This document shows positions 8,624-18,273 of a DNA stretch of 64,000 bases, in pieces. The DNA is from Mycolicibacterium sp. Lineage in GTDB: Bacteria; Actinomycetota; Actinomycetes; Mycobacteriales; Mycobacteriaceae. Within the stretch, counting starts at the first letter, position 1; every line of letters starts with the position of its first letter. The position numbers were made by a program, and so were the translations under genes. The notes under the pieces were generated by a model. That model had not been told where the DNA came from, did no database searches, and saw only the letters and a list, made by a program, of their open reading frames with translations. The DNA lies in assembly GCA_020637165.1 (NCBI GenBank), contig JACJWN010000003.1:186001-250000 (forward strand). The letters are read 5' to 3'.

Positions 8624-10108
8624 ATGAGTCTGGATCCGCGCACGCCGGTGATCGTCGGCGTAGGTCAGGTCAACCAGCGCGATGAGGCACCTGAGGTGGA
8701 GCCTGTCGACCTGATGGCCTTGGCCGCCCGGGAGGCAGTCGACCCGCGGGTGTTCCGGGCGCTCGATTCGATCCGGGTGGTGAACCTGCTTTCCTGGCGC
8801 TATCGGGATCCGGGTCTGCTGCTCGGCCGGCGGATCGGGAGCCCCGACGCGGCCACCGTCTACACCGGCATCGGCGGGAACACCCCGCAGTCGCTGCTCA
8901 ACCAGACCTGTCTGGACATCCGGCAAGGCCGCGCCGATGCCGTGCTGCTCGCCGGCGGCGAAACCTGGCGAACCCGGATGCGGCTGCGGGCCAGGGGATT
9001 GCGACCGGATTGGACCCGACAGGACGACACGGTGCCGGTGCCGCCGGGGGGCCAGGGCAGTGTGCCGATGTCGGCCCCCGGCGATGAGCGCATCGGCCTG
9101 GATCGCCCGTCCTACGTCTATCCCATGTTCGACGAGGCGCTGCGGATCGCCGAGGGGATGTCGGTTGAGGACCACCGCCGGCGCATCGGCGAGTTGTGGG
9201 CACAGTTCAGTGCCGTGGCCCAGACCAACCCGCACGCCTGGAGTCGCGAGGCATTGACGGCCGACCAGATCGTCCGGCCGGGTCCGGAAAACAGAATGAT
9301 CAGCTGGCCCTATCCCAAGCTGATGAATTCCAACAACATGGTCGACCAGGCGGCCGCGGTGGTGCTGTGCTCAGTCGAGAAGGCGACCTATCTGCAGATC
9401 CCCCGGGACGCCTGGGTCTTCCCGCACGCCGGCACCGACTCACACGACACCTATGACATCTCCGAACGCGACGAGTTCCATCGCTGCCCGGCTATCCGCA
9501 TCGGCGGGCGGCGCGTGCTCGAGTTGGCCGGGGCCGGGGTCGACGACCTCGACTACATCGACGTCTACTCCTGCTTCCCCTCGGCGGTGCAGGTGGCGGC
9601 CCGCGAGATCGGCCTCCCGATCGGGGATCCCGACCGGCCGCTCACGGTCACCGGCGGACTGACCTTCGCCGGCGGCCCCTGGAACAACTACGTCATGCAC
9701 TCGATCGCGACGATGGTCGAACGCTTGCGCGAAAATCCCTCTGCCCGTGGACTTGTCACCGCCAACGGCGGGTATCTCACCAAGCACAGCTTCGGGGTCT
9801 ACAGCGCCACCCCGCCGGCCCAGGACTTTCGCTGGGAGGACGTCCAGGACGAGGTCGACCGCGAGCCGACCCGCACGGCCCTGGCGGAGTGGGACGGTGT
9901 CGGCACCGTCGAGTCCTGGACGACTCCCTATGACCGGGACGGCAATCCGGAGAAGGCGTTCCTGTCGGTGCGCACGCCCGACGGGGCCCGGACCCTCGCG
10001 GTGATCACCGATCCCGGAGAGGCGGCGGTCACCATCGTCGAGGACATCGGAGGCATCCCAGTGCGAGTGCATGCCGATGGAACCGCGAGCCTCAAGACGC
10101 ACGGCTAG
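8624..10108 (+). CDS. Thiolase-like acetyl-CoA acetyltransferase-family protein (Rv1867 type)
   Basis: Protein of 494 residues with the thiolase fold, matching the M. tuberculosis Rv1867 family in length and position. The N-terminal half shows TPVIVGVGQVNQRDEAP and DAVLLAGGETWRTR. The second half shows VDDLDYIDVYSCFPSAVQVAAR, TGGLTFAGGPWNNY and GLVTANGGYLTKHSFGVYS. The nucleophilic Cys of classical thiolases (CxSG context) is not evident, and the C-terminal CxG region reads ANGGYLTKHS. The biochemical role may therefore differ from canonical beta-ketothiolysis, possibly SCP2-thiolase-like lipid handling. AAAGGG lies about 7 nt upstream of the ATG. A palindrome overlapping a possible -35 precedes it. 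Confidence 0.8.
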   Translation: MSLDPRTPVIVGVGQVNQRDEAPEVEPVDLMALAAREAVDPRVFRALDSIRVVNLLSWRYRDPGLLLGRRIGSPDAATVYTGIGGNTPQSLLNQTCLDIRQGRADAVLLAGGETWRTRMRLRARGLRPDWTRQDDTVPVPPGGQGSVPMSAPGDERIGLDRPSYVYPMFDEALRIAEGMSVEDHRRRIGELWAQFSAVAQTNPHAWSREALTADQIVRPGPENRMISWPYPKLMNSNNMVDQAAAVVLCSVEKATYLQIPRDAWVFPHAGTDSHDTYDISERDEFHRCPAIRIGGRRVLELAGAGVDDLDYIDVYSCFPSAVQVAAREIGLPIGDPDRPLTVTGGLTFAGGPWNNYVMHSIATMVERLRENPSARGLVTANGGYLTKHSFGVYSATPPAQDFRWEDVQDEVDREPTRTALAEWDGVGTVESWTTPYDRDGNPEKAFLSVRTPDGARTLAVITDPGEAAVTIVEDIGGIPVRVHADGTASLKTHG

Positions 10109-10150
10109 TCGAGCGCCGCTTCACCGTCGGCAAGGCCACCCCTTCATGAC

Positions 10151-10186
10151 AGCAGGCCTGCCGCCCGCGAGGGCGACAGGCCTGCT
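10151..10186. terminator. Bidirectional hairpin terminator
   Basis: AGCAGGCCTG (10151-10160) pairs perfectly with CAGGCCTGCT (10177-10186). After one mismatch the stem continues for five more base pairs and closes with a GCGA (GNRA) tetraloop. It lies between the convergent thiolase-like gene and fbpC. It has no U-tract, as is common for mycobacterial terminators. Confidence 0.8.
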
Positions 10187-10199
10187 GGTTGACGAATCC

Positions 10200-11255
<1,056 letters not shown>

Positions 11256-11364
11256 TCAAACACCGCTGGTCGAGCCCGGAAGGAACGCGACGCGGTGTGC
11301 CCAGTCGCAGTTGCGCAACGATCAGGTCACGCGCTGAAACACGCTCGGGAGGAGGCTATTCCGT

Positions 11365-12786
11365 CTACTGCGGAGTATCCAGGCCAACCGTGGCGTCATG
11401 CGCGGCGGCAACCTCGCGCGTCCGCTCGCGGCGCTCGTCGATCGCCTGGCTGAGATCCTGCAGCAGGTCTGGCTTGCGAAACACCAAGTGCTCCAAGGTA
11501 TCGCGATCGACGCGCAGAACCGTGACCTCGCCGACCGCGTAGCCGTTGCCCATGACGGGTTCGCGGGTAAGGGCGGTCTGGCCGAGGAAGTCGCCCTCGT
11601 GCAGAGTGGCGACGGGCAGGTACTCGCCGTTACTGCCACCGACGACCATGCGAACGCGGCCCTTGATCACGAAGGACATTTTGGTCGGCACCTCGCCGCT
11701 GCGCTGCATCACCTCCTCGGAGCCGAAACGCACGATGTCGACCTTGGGCAGCAGGGTTTCCAGTTCCGTGCTGCTCGCCCGCAGGATCGGGGCGATCTTG
11801 CGCAGCGCCTCGGCGCGCCGGGCCGGGGTCGAGAAATCGTCCTCCAGGTTGTCGAGCCGGAGGCCGGCGCGGCGGGACGCGTACCAGAGCCAGCGCCGGA
11901 AGGTCGACTGTGCGGCGACGCCGTCGGCGGGGGAGCGCAGCGGGATGCTCACCGTGTAATCGGTGCTGGAAGTCGCATTGGCCACCGGGCGGCCGTCCGG
12001 ATGGACCTGCGGCAGATCCAGTGCGGTCTCGCTCAGCAGTGTGCAGACCGCATCCGGCGCATCAGTGCCGGCGAACTTGACGTCCACGGTGATGGTGTGG
12101 CCGCCGGCAGGTCGGCTGAGATTGGAAAACGCCTGACCGGCCAGTACCGAGTTGGGGATGATCTCCAGTCCGCTGCCGGTGTTGATGTGCGTGGCCCGCC
12201 AGTTGACTTCAACCACCCGGCCGCTGGCCGAGGTGGTCTTCACCCAGTCTCCGAGCTGGAACGGCTGCTCGAACAGGAGCAACAGCCCGGAGATGATCTG
12301 GCCGACCGAGTTCTGCAACGTCAGGCCCAGCACGATGGAACTGATGCCCAGGGCGGTGAAGAGACCACCGACGTTGGCGCCCCACACGTAAGCGAAGATC
12401 ATCGCCACCCCGACGGCGATGATGCCGAACCGGGCCACGTCGATGAAGATCGACGGCATCCGGCGCCGCCAACTGCCGGCCGGGGCGCTGTCGAAGACCG
12501 TGGCGCTGACACCGGACAACACCATGATCAGCACGAGAATGCCGAACACCGTCGCGAGCAGCCGAACCCCGGTGGTCTCCACCGAGATCGACGTGGTCTT
12601 GAACATCAGCAGAAGCAGTGCTCCCAACGGTACGACGTAGCTCCGCAGCAGCCCGACCGGTTTGGCCAGGAAGTTTCCGCGCCGGCTCAGCGACTGCTGC
12701 AGCTCGGTCAGCACTACCAGCAGCGTCGGCAGTCCGACGGCGATGATCACCGACCAGTAGAACCACGGCGCCCCGAGGACACTCAT
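11365..12786 (-). CDS. MscS-family mechanosensitive channel with C-terminal cyclic-nucleotide-binding-like domain
   Basis: Membrane protein of 473 residues resembling M. tuberculosis Rv2434c. Four hydrophobic segments occupy about residues 5-150. The MscS pore/beta domain follows with ALGISSIVLGLTLQNSVGQI and SGLLLLFEQPFQLGDWV, GRVVEVNWRATHI and IIPNSVLAGQAF. A cNMP-binding fold covers about 330-450 (MSFVIKGRVRMVVGG, FLGQTALT). In the phosphate-binding cassette the usual GE...R is replaced: LGQTAL, then PVMGNGYAV with no Arg. Binding of cAMP in the usual way is therefore doubtful. Its ATG overlaps the stop of the upstream cyclase gene (ATGA), so the two are translationally coupled. The likely role is ion or osmolyte efflux gated by tension and by a signal from the partner. 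Confidence 0.88.
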   Translation of the reverse strand: MSVLGAPWFYWSVIIAVGLPTLLVVLTELQQSLSRRGNFLAKPVGLLRSYVVPLGALLLLMFKTTSISVETTGVRLLATVFGILVLIMVLSGVSATVFDSAPAGSWRRRMPSIFIDVARFGIIAVGVAMIFAYVWGANVGGLFTALGISSIVLGLTLQNSVGQIISGLLLLFEQPFQLGDWVKTTSASGRVVEVNWRATHINTGSGLEIIPNSVLAGQAFSNLSRPAGGHTITVDVKFAGTDAPDAVCTLLSETALDLPQVHPDGRPVANATSSTDYTVSIPLRSPADGVAAQSTFRRWLWYASRRAGLRLDNLEDDFSTPARRAEALRKIAPILRASSTELETLLPKVDIVRFGSEEVMQRSGEVPTKMSFVIKGRVRMVVGGSNGEYLPVATLHEGDFLGQTALTREPVMGNGYAVGEVTVLRVDRDTLEHLVFRKPDLLQDLSQAIDERRERTREVAAAHDATVGLDTPQ

Positions 12787-15002
12787 CGCTGGTCCTCCGA
12801 CAGCCGCCACGCCGGTTCCTCGTGATCGTCGACGGTGATGGCACCGGCCGGCGCGTACTGCCGGGTGTCGCGGGTGACTTCGTAGACCTTCTGGGTGACG
12901 TAGACACCGGGTTGTGCCGCTCCGCGCCGAATCGACGATGCCAGGTGCACCGCCCCGCCCCAGAGGTCGTAGACGAGGCCGGCCCGTCCGATCAGTCCGC
13001 TGGTGACCGCCCCTGTGTCAATACCCGCACGCAACCGGATGTTGTGCCCGGTCTCGGCGTTGAACCGGCTGACGATGCGCTGCATGTCGAGGGCGAAATC
13101 GACCGTGCGGTGAATGTTGTCCAGCCGTGGCACCGTGAGTCCGCAGCTGGCCAGATACCCGTTGTGGGTGTTGCGCACCCGCTCGACACCGTGGGTCTCG
13201 GCCGCGGCGTCGAACTGGTGCACGAGCTTGTTGATGACCTCCAGTGACTTTTCGGCGTCAAGGTCTCCGGACAACTCGTCCAGGCCGATCAGGTCGGCGT
13301 AGAGGACGGTGACATCCTGGTGGTCCTCGGCGATGCTCTGCTCGCCGCCGCGATACCGCTGGACCACTTTCTCCGGCATCAACGACAACAGCAACCGATC
13401 GTTCTCCTGCTGCTGCTGGGTCAGTAACTGGTCCTTGATCGCCAGGCTTCTGCTCATCTCGTTGAATGCCACCGTGAGGTCGCCGAACTCGTCGCCGGAG
13501 GCCACCGGCAGCGTCACGTCATAGTCGCCGGTGCTGATCTTCTCGGCTCCGGCCTCGAGCCGCTTGATCGGACGTACGAACAATTTGGCCCACACCATCG
13601 CCAACAGACAGGCCACGAAGATGACTAGGACGGTGGCGCGAACCAGGCGATGACCGAACGCAGACTCGGGCGCGAAAGCCTCCCCGGAGTCGATCGAGGC
13701 GATGATGACCCAGTCCAGGCCCTTCAGATTCAGTGGGGCGTAGGCATGCAGGGCCCGGCGGCCGAGGTAGTTGGTGGCGATCAAGGTGCCGGTCTCACCC
13801 CGTCGCGCGGCCTCGGTGGCTTTGGTGCCGACCGGCTGTATGAGAACGGTCGTGCCTTCCTTGATCGCCCTGTCGGCCACCTCCGGCGGCGTCCCGGCGG
13901 CGATGACCTCGCGGCGGTAGGCCTCAGGGTCTTCGAGGAACAACCGGGAGTCCGAGCGCATCAGATTGTCGGGGCCGACCACGAAAGTCTCCCCGGTGCG
14001 TCCCATCCCCGCCTGCTCCCAGCCGCGGTTGTCGGTAACCAGGTTGGTGATGATGGACGCCGGGTAGCCGACCGCCAACACGCCCGTCGCCCGGCCGGGT
14101 GCACCGATCGGAACCAGAATCCAGGCCATCGGCTGGGGCGAGGGCAGATAGTCGGCGAAGTCGGTGCTGGCGACATAGTCGACGTCGTTGGATGCCATCG
14201 CCCTGCGGAAGGCATCCGGAAGGTATCCCTCGCCGCGGTAGGGGCCGGTGAGGACGTTCATCCCCAACTCGACACCCTTGTCTGCGCTGTAGACGACATC
14301 GCCCACGGCGTTGATCAGGAACACGTCGATGAACCCCGCTCCGCGGGCGACGTCTCGGAAGTACTTGTTGTAGCGGGCGTTGGCCTCAGACCAGGCGCTG
14401 CCGTCACCCGCGTCGTCCACCTCGACGGCCTTCTTGGCCTCCGGGAAGGGGACGGTGTAGGTGGCCTGCAGGTACCGGGCGGCGTTCGAGGTGGGCATCA
14501 GGGCGGTGACGTCGACGCCGTTCTCGGCCGCCTCGGCGAACCGGCGGTCATAGAAGTCGGTGAGCGACTTACTCTGCGCCGGGGTGATGGTGGCATCGGA
14601 GAGCTCACCGAAGCCCGCGTCGAACGCCCTGAGGGCCTCACTCAGGGTGCTCCCGCGGGACAATATCTGCATTGAACCCCGCAGATCGGACAACCCGAGC
14701 TCGAGCACTTGGGACTGAGCCTGCCGAATGCCGGTCAGGCGCTCGAACACCGCGGCCCGCAGGGAGGTTCGGCCGGACTCGAATCCGATGCCGCCCGCGA
14801 CAGCGGTGGCCAGGATTGTCATCGCCAACAGCATCAGCATCAGCTTGGACTGGATGCTGACCCGATCGAACAGGCTGCGCTTGGCCTTGCGGCGTCGCAA
14901 CTTCTCGGCCAGCGGCGACCGCGCGTGCGGCGCCTTGGGGTTTTCGGGCCCCATGGGGTCGGGCACTGTCGGGTCCTCGGCGGTCTCTTGCGGTGCCGAC
15001 AT
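12783..15002 (-). CDS. Cache-HAMP class III nucleotidyl cyclase homologue with degenerate active site (Rv2435c type)
   Basis: Receptor-type cyclase of 739 residues. TM1 is at about 51-72; an extracytoplasmic double-Cache sensor covers roughly 75-440; TM2 is near 447-468; a HAMP linker runs about 470-520 (FVRPIKRLEAGAEKISTGDY); a helix QQQQENDRLLLSLMP follows; and a class III cyclase domain spans about 560-730. The first metal Asp is present (VLYADLIGLDELS), but the second is Asn (VRNTHNGYLASCG where families have GD). The transition-state Asn/Arg region YDxWGDxVNxAxR reads YDLWGGAVHLASSIR. cAMP synthesis by the homodimer is therefore uncertain. AAAGGAA precedes the ATG. It overlaps the MscS/CNBD gene by four bases. 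Confidence 0.88.
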   Translation of the reverse strand: MSAPQETAEDPTVPDPMGPENPKAPHARSPLAEKLRRRKAKRSLFDRVSIQSKLMLMLLAMTILATAVAGGIGFESGRTSLRAAVFERLTGIRQAQSQVLELGLSDLRGSMQILSRGSTLSEALRAFDAGFGELSDATITPAQSKSLTDFYDRRFAEAAENGVDVTALMPTSNAARYLQATYTVPFPEAKKAVEVDDAGDGSAWSEANARYNKYFRDVARGAGFIDVFLINAVGDVVYSADKGVELGMNVLTGPYRGEGYLPDAFRRAMASNDVDYVASTDFADYLPSPQPMAWILVPIGAPGRATGVLAVGYPASIITNLVTDNRGWEQAGMGRTGETFVVGPDNLMRSDSRLFLEDPEAYRREVIAAGTPPEVADRAIKEGTTVLIQPVGTKATEAARRGETGTLIATNYLGRRALHAYAPLNLKGLDWVIIASIDSGEAFAPESAFGHRLVRATVLVIFVACLLAMVWAKLFVRPIKRLEAGAEKISTGDYDVTLPVASGDEFGDLTVAFNEMSRSLAIKDQLLTQQQQENDRLLLSLMPEKVVQRYRGGEQSIAEDHQDVTVLYADLIGLDELSGDLDAEKSLEVINKLVHQFDAAAETHGVERVRNTHNGYLASCGLTVPRLDNIHRTVDFALDMQRIVSRFNAETGHNIRLRAGIDTGAVTSGLIGRAGLVYDLWGGAVHLASSIRRGAAQPGVYVTQKVYEVTRDTRQYAPAGAITVDDHEEPAWRLSEDQR

Positions 15003-15036
15003 CGGGTTCCTTTCGGTCGACCCCAGCGAGGGTAAC

Positions 15037-15486
15037 TTGTCCGATGTGCGGGATCCGTACGACGTGCGGCGCTTCGTCGAAGCTCAGGACGGCTGCTACG
15101 AGCAGGTGTGCGACGAACTGCGGTCCGGACGCAAACTGGGCCACTGGATCTGGTTCATCTTCCCGCAGTTGAGTGGCCTGGGCAGCAGTCCGACCGCGCT
15201 GCGTTACGGAATCAGTTCGCTGGCCGAAGCCCGGGCTTACCTGGCTCACCCGGTTCTGGGCCCACGGTTGCGGGAGTGCGCCCGGTTGCTCAGCCATATC
15301 CGGGGCCGCTCGATAACGGAGATCCTCGGCTGGCCCGATGACCTCAAGGTGCGCTCGTCGATGACGCTGTTCGCGGCGGCGGCCGACTCCGCTGCCAAGT
15401 CTCGCACCGATTTCCAGGCCGTGCTGGACAAGTATTACGAAGGCCGGCCGGACACCCGGACGCTGCAGATGCTCAACGCGGGCTGA
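15037..15486 (+). CDS. DUF1810 family protein
   Basis: Soluble protein of 149 residues with the DUF1810 signature: DPYDVRRFVEAQDGCYEQV, GHWIWFIFPQLSGLG, then LAHPVLGPRLRECARLL, DDLKVRSSMTLFAAAA and YYEGRPDTRTLQML. No biochemical function is established for the family. The TTG at 15037 is preceded by GCGAGGG and was chosen; a GTG at 15046 is also plausible. It is divergent from the cyclase gene with only 34 bp between starts, so the two promoters must overlap the coding regions. Its 3' end overlaps the convergent alpha-amylase gene by 14 bp. Confidence 0.85.
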   Translation: MSDVRDPYDVRRFVEAQDGCYEQVCDELRSGRKLGHWIWFIFPQLSGLGSSPTALRYGISSLAEARAYLAHPVLGPRLRECARLLSHIRGRSITEILGWPDDLKVRSSMTLFAAAADSAAKSRTDFQAVLDKYYEGRPDTRTLQMLNAG

Positions 15487-16795
15487 GCACCAGCCAGCCG
15501 TGCGGTGGCACCACCACGGCTTCGACCATCTCCGGCGGGGGAGCGCCCGCACCCGCCAGGATCTCAGCGGGAGCCCCGTAGAGTTCGGTCACCGGCAACG
15601 GCATCGGGGAGTCGTCGATGTTGAGCGCCACGATCAGCGCGTGCTCGCCGCAGTGGCTGCGGTAGACGTAGCCCCGATTGTCCAGGCGAAGAGTCTCGGT
15701 CCGGGCCTCGTGCAGCCACGGATGCCGACGGCGCAACCCGATCAGATGGCGATGCAGGTTCAGCCAATCGCCGGCGGCCCCGTCGGTGCTCGCCGGCGGG
15801 GCGCCGAACTCGGGCCGCACCGCGTCGTCGCCGCCGGCGCGGTCCTCCTTGACGCCGCGGTACCCGAGTTCGTCACCGGCATAGATGGTGGGAACGCCGC
15901 CGACGGTGAACAACGTCACCAGGGCGTGGCCGAGGTGCTCCGGATCCGCCAACTTGCTGGCGATGCGGGTGACGTCATGGTTTCCGACGAAGGTCAGTGG
16001 CGCGAAGGTGTCGAGAAATCCGTTGTGCCGCCGCAGCGCCCAGTCCAATTCGTGGAAGTTGCCGTCGTTGAGGCTGCTCCAGATCGCCTTCCACAGTTCG
16101 TACTGGGTCACCGAGTCCGCGCTCGAGGCCTCGACGAACGCGCTGTAGTCACCGTGAATCATCTCGGCGACGAACCAGGCGTCCGGAAACTCCCGGCGGA
16201 CCCGCGGAAGCACTGCGGCCCAGAATGAATCCGGGACGGCATAGGCGGCGTCCAGGCGCCATCCGGCGGCGCCGCGGCCGAGCCAGTGCGTCATCACCTC
16301 GACGGTGTAGTCGGCGACGTGCGGATTGCGGTGGTTGAGTGTGACCAGGTCGGCATGGCCCTCGAAAGTGTGGAAGCGTCCTGGTCGGCCGCGGAACCAT
16401 CTTGCGGCGTCCTCACCGTCGCCCTCGACCGCATCGCGGTACCGGGGAAAATCGGGGCCGACGTGGTTGAAGACCCCGTCCAGCAGCACCCGAAGACCGC
16501 GCCGACGCGCCTCGTCGACGAGCCGGTCGAAATCGGCGTCATCGCCCAACCGTGGGTCGATCCGGAAGTGATCGGTGGTGTCGTAGCCGTGGGTACGCGC
16601 GGCGAACACCGGCCCCAGGGCGATCCCCGAGACGCCGAGTTCGACGGCGTGGTCGAGCCAGTCGACCAACCGAGCCAACCGATGCTCGGCCAGGGCGGGT
16701 GGTGTGGCGGACGGGAAGGCGCCGACGAATCCGAGGGGATAGACCTGCCACCAGATCGCGTGGCGCACCCAGTCCGGCCCATTTGATCCCGGCAC
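15473..16795 (-). CDS. GH13 alpha-amylase family glycosidase
   Basis: Glycoside hydrolase family 13 enzyme of 440 residues with a (beta/alpha)8 barrel. It opens with HAIWWQVYPLGFVGAF. The family motifs are LLDGVFNHVG (region I), GWRLDAAYAV with nucleophile Asp (II), WFVAEMIHGDY with acid/base Glu (III), and FVGNHDVTR with the transition-state Asp (IV), followed by VGGVPTIYAGDELGY. No signal peptide is seen, so it should act in the cytoplasm on glycogen-, maltose- or trehalose-type glucans. The GTG start at 16795 is preceded by TACAGT 8 nt away, fitting a leaderless transcript. The in-frame upstream extension runs through repeats and an opposing gene and is not used. Confidence 0.86.
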   Translation of the reverse strand: MPGSNGPDWVRHAIWWQVYPLGFVGAFPSATPPALAEHRLARLVDWLDHAVELGVSGIALGPVFAARTHGYDTTDHFRIDPRLGDDADFDRLVDEARRRGLRVLLDGVFNHVGPDFPRYRDAVEGDGEDAARWFRGRPGRFHTFEGHADLVTLNHRNPHVADYTVEVMTHWLGRGAAGWRLDAAYAVPDSFWAAVLPRVRREFPDAWFVAEMIHGDYSAFVEASSADSVTQYELWKAIWSSLNDGNFHELDWALRRHNGFLDTFAPLTFVGNHDVTRIASKLADPEHLGHALVTLFTVGGVPTIYAGDELGYRGVKEDRAGGDDAVRPEFGAPPASTDGAAGDWLNLHRHLIGLRRRHPWLHEARTETLRLDNRGYVYRSHCGEHALIVALNIDDSPMPLPVTELYGAPAEILAGAGAPPPEMVEAVVVPPHGWLVLSPR

Positions 16796-16824
16796 GGTTG
16801 CCCACTGTACGCAGTGGCCGGGCA

Positions 16825-16869
16825 CCGATGGATCCGGTACCGATGGACCCCGTACCGATGGACACCGTC
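16825..16869. repeat. Three 15-bp direct repeats upstream of the thioesterase gene
   Basis: Three adjacent 15-bp units with consensus ccgatggayccggta (16825-16839, 16840-16854, 16855-16869) lie in the short divergent promoter region between the amylase and the thioesterase. The third copy is more diverged at its 3' end. Expansion here would alter promoter spacing. Confidence 0.8.
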
Positions 16870-16894
16870 GCTGGCATCGTGTTCTAGTGCAGGA

Positions 16895-17521
16895 GTGCTG
16901 GAGTTCCCCGTCGAGGACTGGTCGGCAGAGGACATCGCGCGGCTGCGCGGTATCTACGAACCGCTCGCCGAATCGGTGCGTGACCTCGTCGACGCGGCCA
17001 TCCGCACCGAGGCCGACGCCGAGACCGTCGCTGCGGTCAAGCGTGATGTCGACGCCGTCGTGGCGCGGCTGCGGGAGCGTCAGATCGACGGCGCGTTCGG
17101 GGCCCGGAACACCGCATCGGGGCAGAGCCTGGCGTGGGGCAACGCCGTCATCGGGATTCGCAACGCCCTGGCACCGCCGGTGCGCACCCGCCGCGACGAG
17201 CAGTCCGGACGGGTCTCGGCGGACTTCCGTCTGGGTGCGGCGTACGAGGGGCCGCCCGGACACGTCCACGGCGGGGTTTCGGCGCTGATCCTCGACCACC
17301 TGCTGGGCGAGGCCGCCAGCCCCGACGGCAAACCCCGTTTCACCGGCAGCATCACCGTCCGGTATGTGCGCGCCACCGCTCTCGGACCGCTGCGGGCGGA
17401 AGCGATCCGCACCCGGACCGAGGGCGTCAAAACCTACTGCACCGGCCATATCTCGGACGCCGAGGGCATCACTGTGGAAGCCGAGGGTGTCTTCATCGCG
17501 CCGCGCTGGCTGCGCGACTGA
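16895..17521 (+). CDS. PaaI-type hotdog-fold thioesterase
   Basis: Predicted acyl-CoA thioesterase of about 208 residues. The first half is helical. The hotdog domain is in the second half, with the diagnostic loop GPPGHVHGGVSALILDHLLGE (HGG motif) followed by GKPRFTGSITVRYVRATALG and KTYCTGHISDAEGITVEAEGVFI. The GTG at 16895 starts VLEFPVEDW. AGGAG lies directly against it, so the exact start is uncertain. It is followed 31 nt later by an EthD-like gene and then enoyl-CoA hydratase on the same strand, which suggests a lipid or aromatic acyl-CoA context. Confidence 0.84.
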   Translation: MLEFPVEDWSAEDIARLRGIYEPLAESVRDLVDAAIRTEADAETVAAVKRDVDAVVARLRERQIDGAFGARNTASGQSLAWGNAVIGIRNALAPPVRTRRDEQSGRVSADFRLGAAYEGPPGHVHGGVSALILDHLLGEAASPDGKPRFTGSITVRYVRATALGPLRAEAIRTRTEGVKTYCTGHISDAEGITVEAEGVFIAPRWLRD

Positions 17522-17552
17522 TGCTGCAGGGACTCGCAGGAGAGGACGTGCG

Positions 17553-18263
17553 ATGGAGAAGGTGATCGTCGCATTGCGGTCGGTGAGTGCCGACGACGGG
17601 CTCGCGGAGCGATTGTGCGGACCGGTCGCCGCCGAGCTGCTCACCCTCGATCTGCCCGGGGTGACGGTCAACGTTCGTGACGCCCCGGTGCGTGAGTCGC
17701 TGATGACGTTGACGACCCTGGATCCGCCGGTGGTGGCACTGGTGAGCCTCTGGGCCGACCAGCACTATGGCGAACCGGTTCGTCGGGCCCTCGATCTGCT
17801 GGCGGGAGAGGCCGACTTGCTGGCCGGGTACCTGGTCACCGAATCGGTGCCGATGGCGCCGCCGGCCTGCCCGCCGGGGCAGCGCGTCGCCGGCCTCGCC
17901 AACATCGCCCTGTTACGCCGCCCGGCTCAGATGGACGAGCCCACTTGGCTGACCCGCTGGCTGAGCGATCACACACCGGTGGCGATCGCCACCCAGTCGA
18001 CCTTCGGCTACGTGCAGAACTATGTGGTGCGCCCGCTGACCGCGGATGCCCCGCCGGTGTCGGCGATCGTCGAGGAGATGTTTCCGATCGAGGCGGTGGG
18101 CAGCCTGCACGCCTTCTTCGGCACTGCCGACGACGCCGACCTCGCCGAGCGGATGGGCCGGATGATCGCCAGCACCGCCGCGTTCGGCGCCAACGAGAAC
18201 ATCGACACCATCGGCACCGGGCGGTACGTGTTCCGCAGCCCGTTCGGCGACCGGCCGACATAG
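17553..18263 (+). CDS. EthD/dimeric alpha-beta barrel-like protein
   Basis: Cytoplasmic protein of 236 residues built from two halves, each resembling a ferredoxin-like dimeric alpha-beta barrel: LLAGYLVTESVPMAP in the first, then GLANIALLRRPAQMDEPTWLTRWLSDHTPVA and TQSTFGYVQNYVVRPL in the second. This resembles EthD-domain proteins in mycobacteria, but no catalytic motif is recognisable. GGAGAGGAC precedes the ATG at 17553. Its stop lies 10 nt before the enoyl-CoA hydratase start. Confidence 0.68.
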   Translation: MEKVIVALRSVSADDGLAERLCGPVAAELLTLDLPGVTVNVRDAPVRESLMTLTTLDPPVVALVSLWADQHYGEPVRRALDLLAGEADLLAGYLVTESVPMAPPACPPGQRVAGLANIALLRRPAQMDEPTWLTRWLSDHTPVAIATQSTFGYVQNYVVRPLTADAPPVSAIVEEMFPIEAVGSLHAFFGTADDADLAERMGRMIASTAAFGANENIDTIGTGRYVFRSPFGDRPT

Positions 18264-18273
18264 GCTGGCGCAA
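18261..18273 (+). promoter_or_regulatory. Leaderless -10 element of the enoyl-CoA hydratase gene
   Basis: TAGGCT (18261-18266) is 7 nt before the GTG at 18274, with no Shine-Dalgarno between. It overlaps the stop codon of the preceding gene. Confidence 0.6.

Noticed and set aside
17364-17552. N-terminal extension of the EthD-like gene into the thioesterase gene
   Set aside because: The ATG at 17553 has a good ribosome binding site and the extension overlaps a conserved gene in another frame.
16796-17671. Long N-terminal extension of the alpha-amylase
   Set aside because: It runs antisense through the thioesterase and the 15-bp repeats; the GH13 fold begins right at the GTG at 16795.
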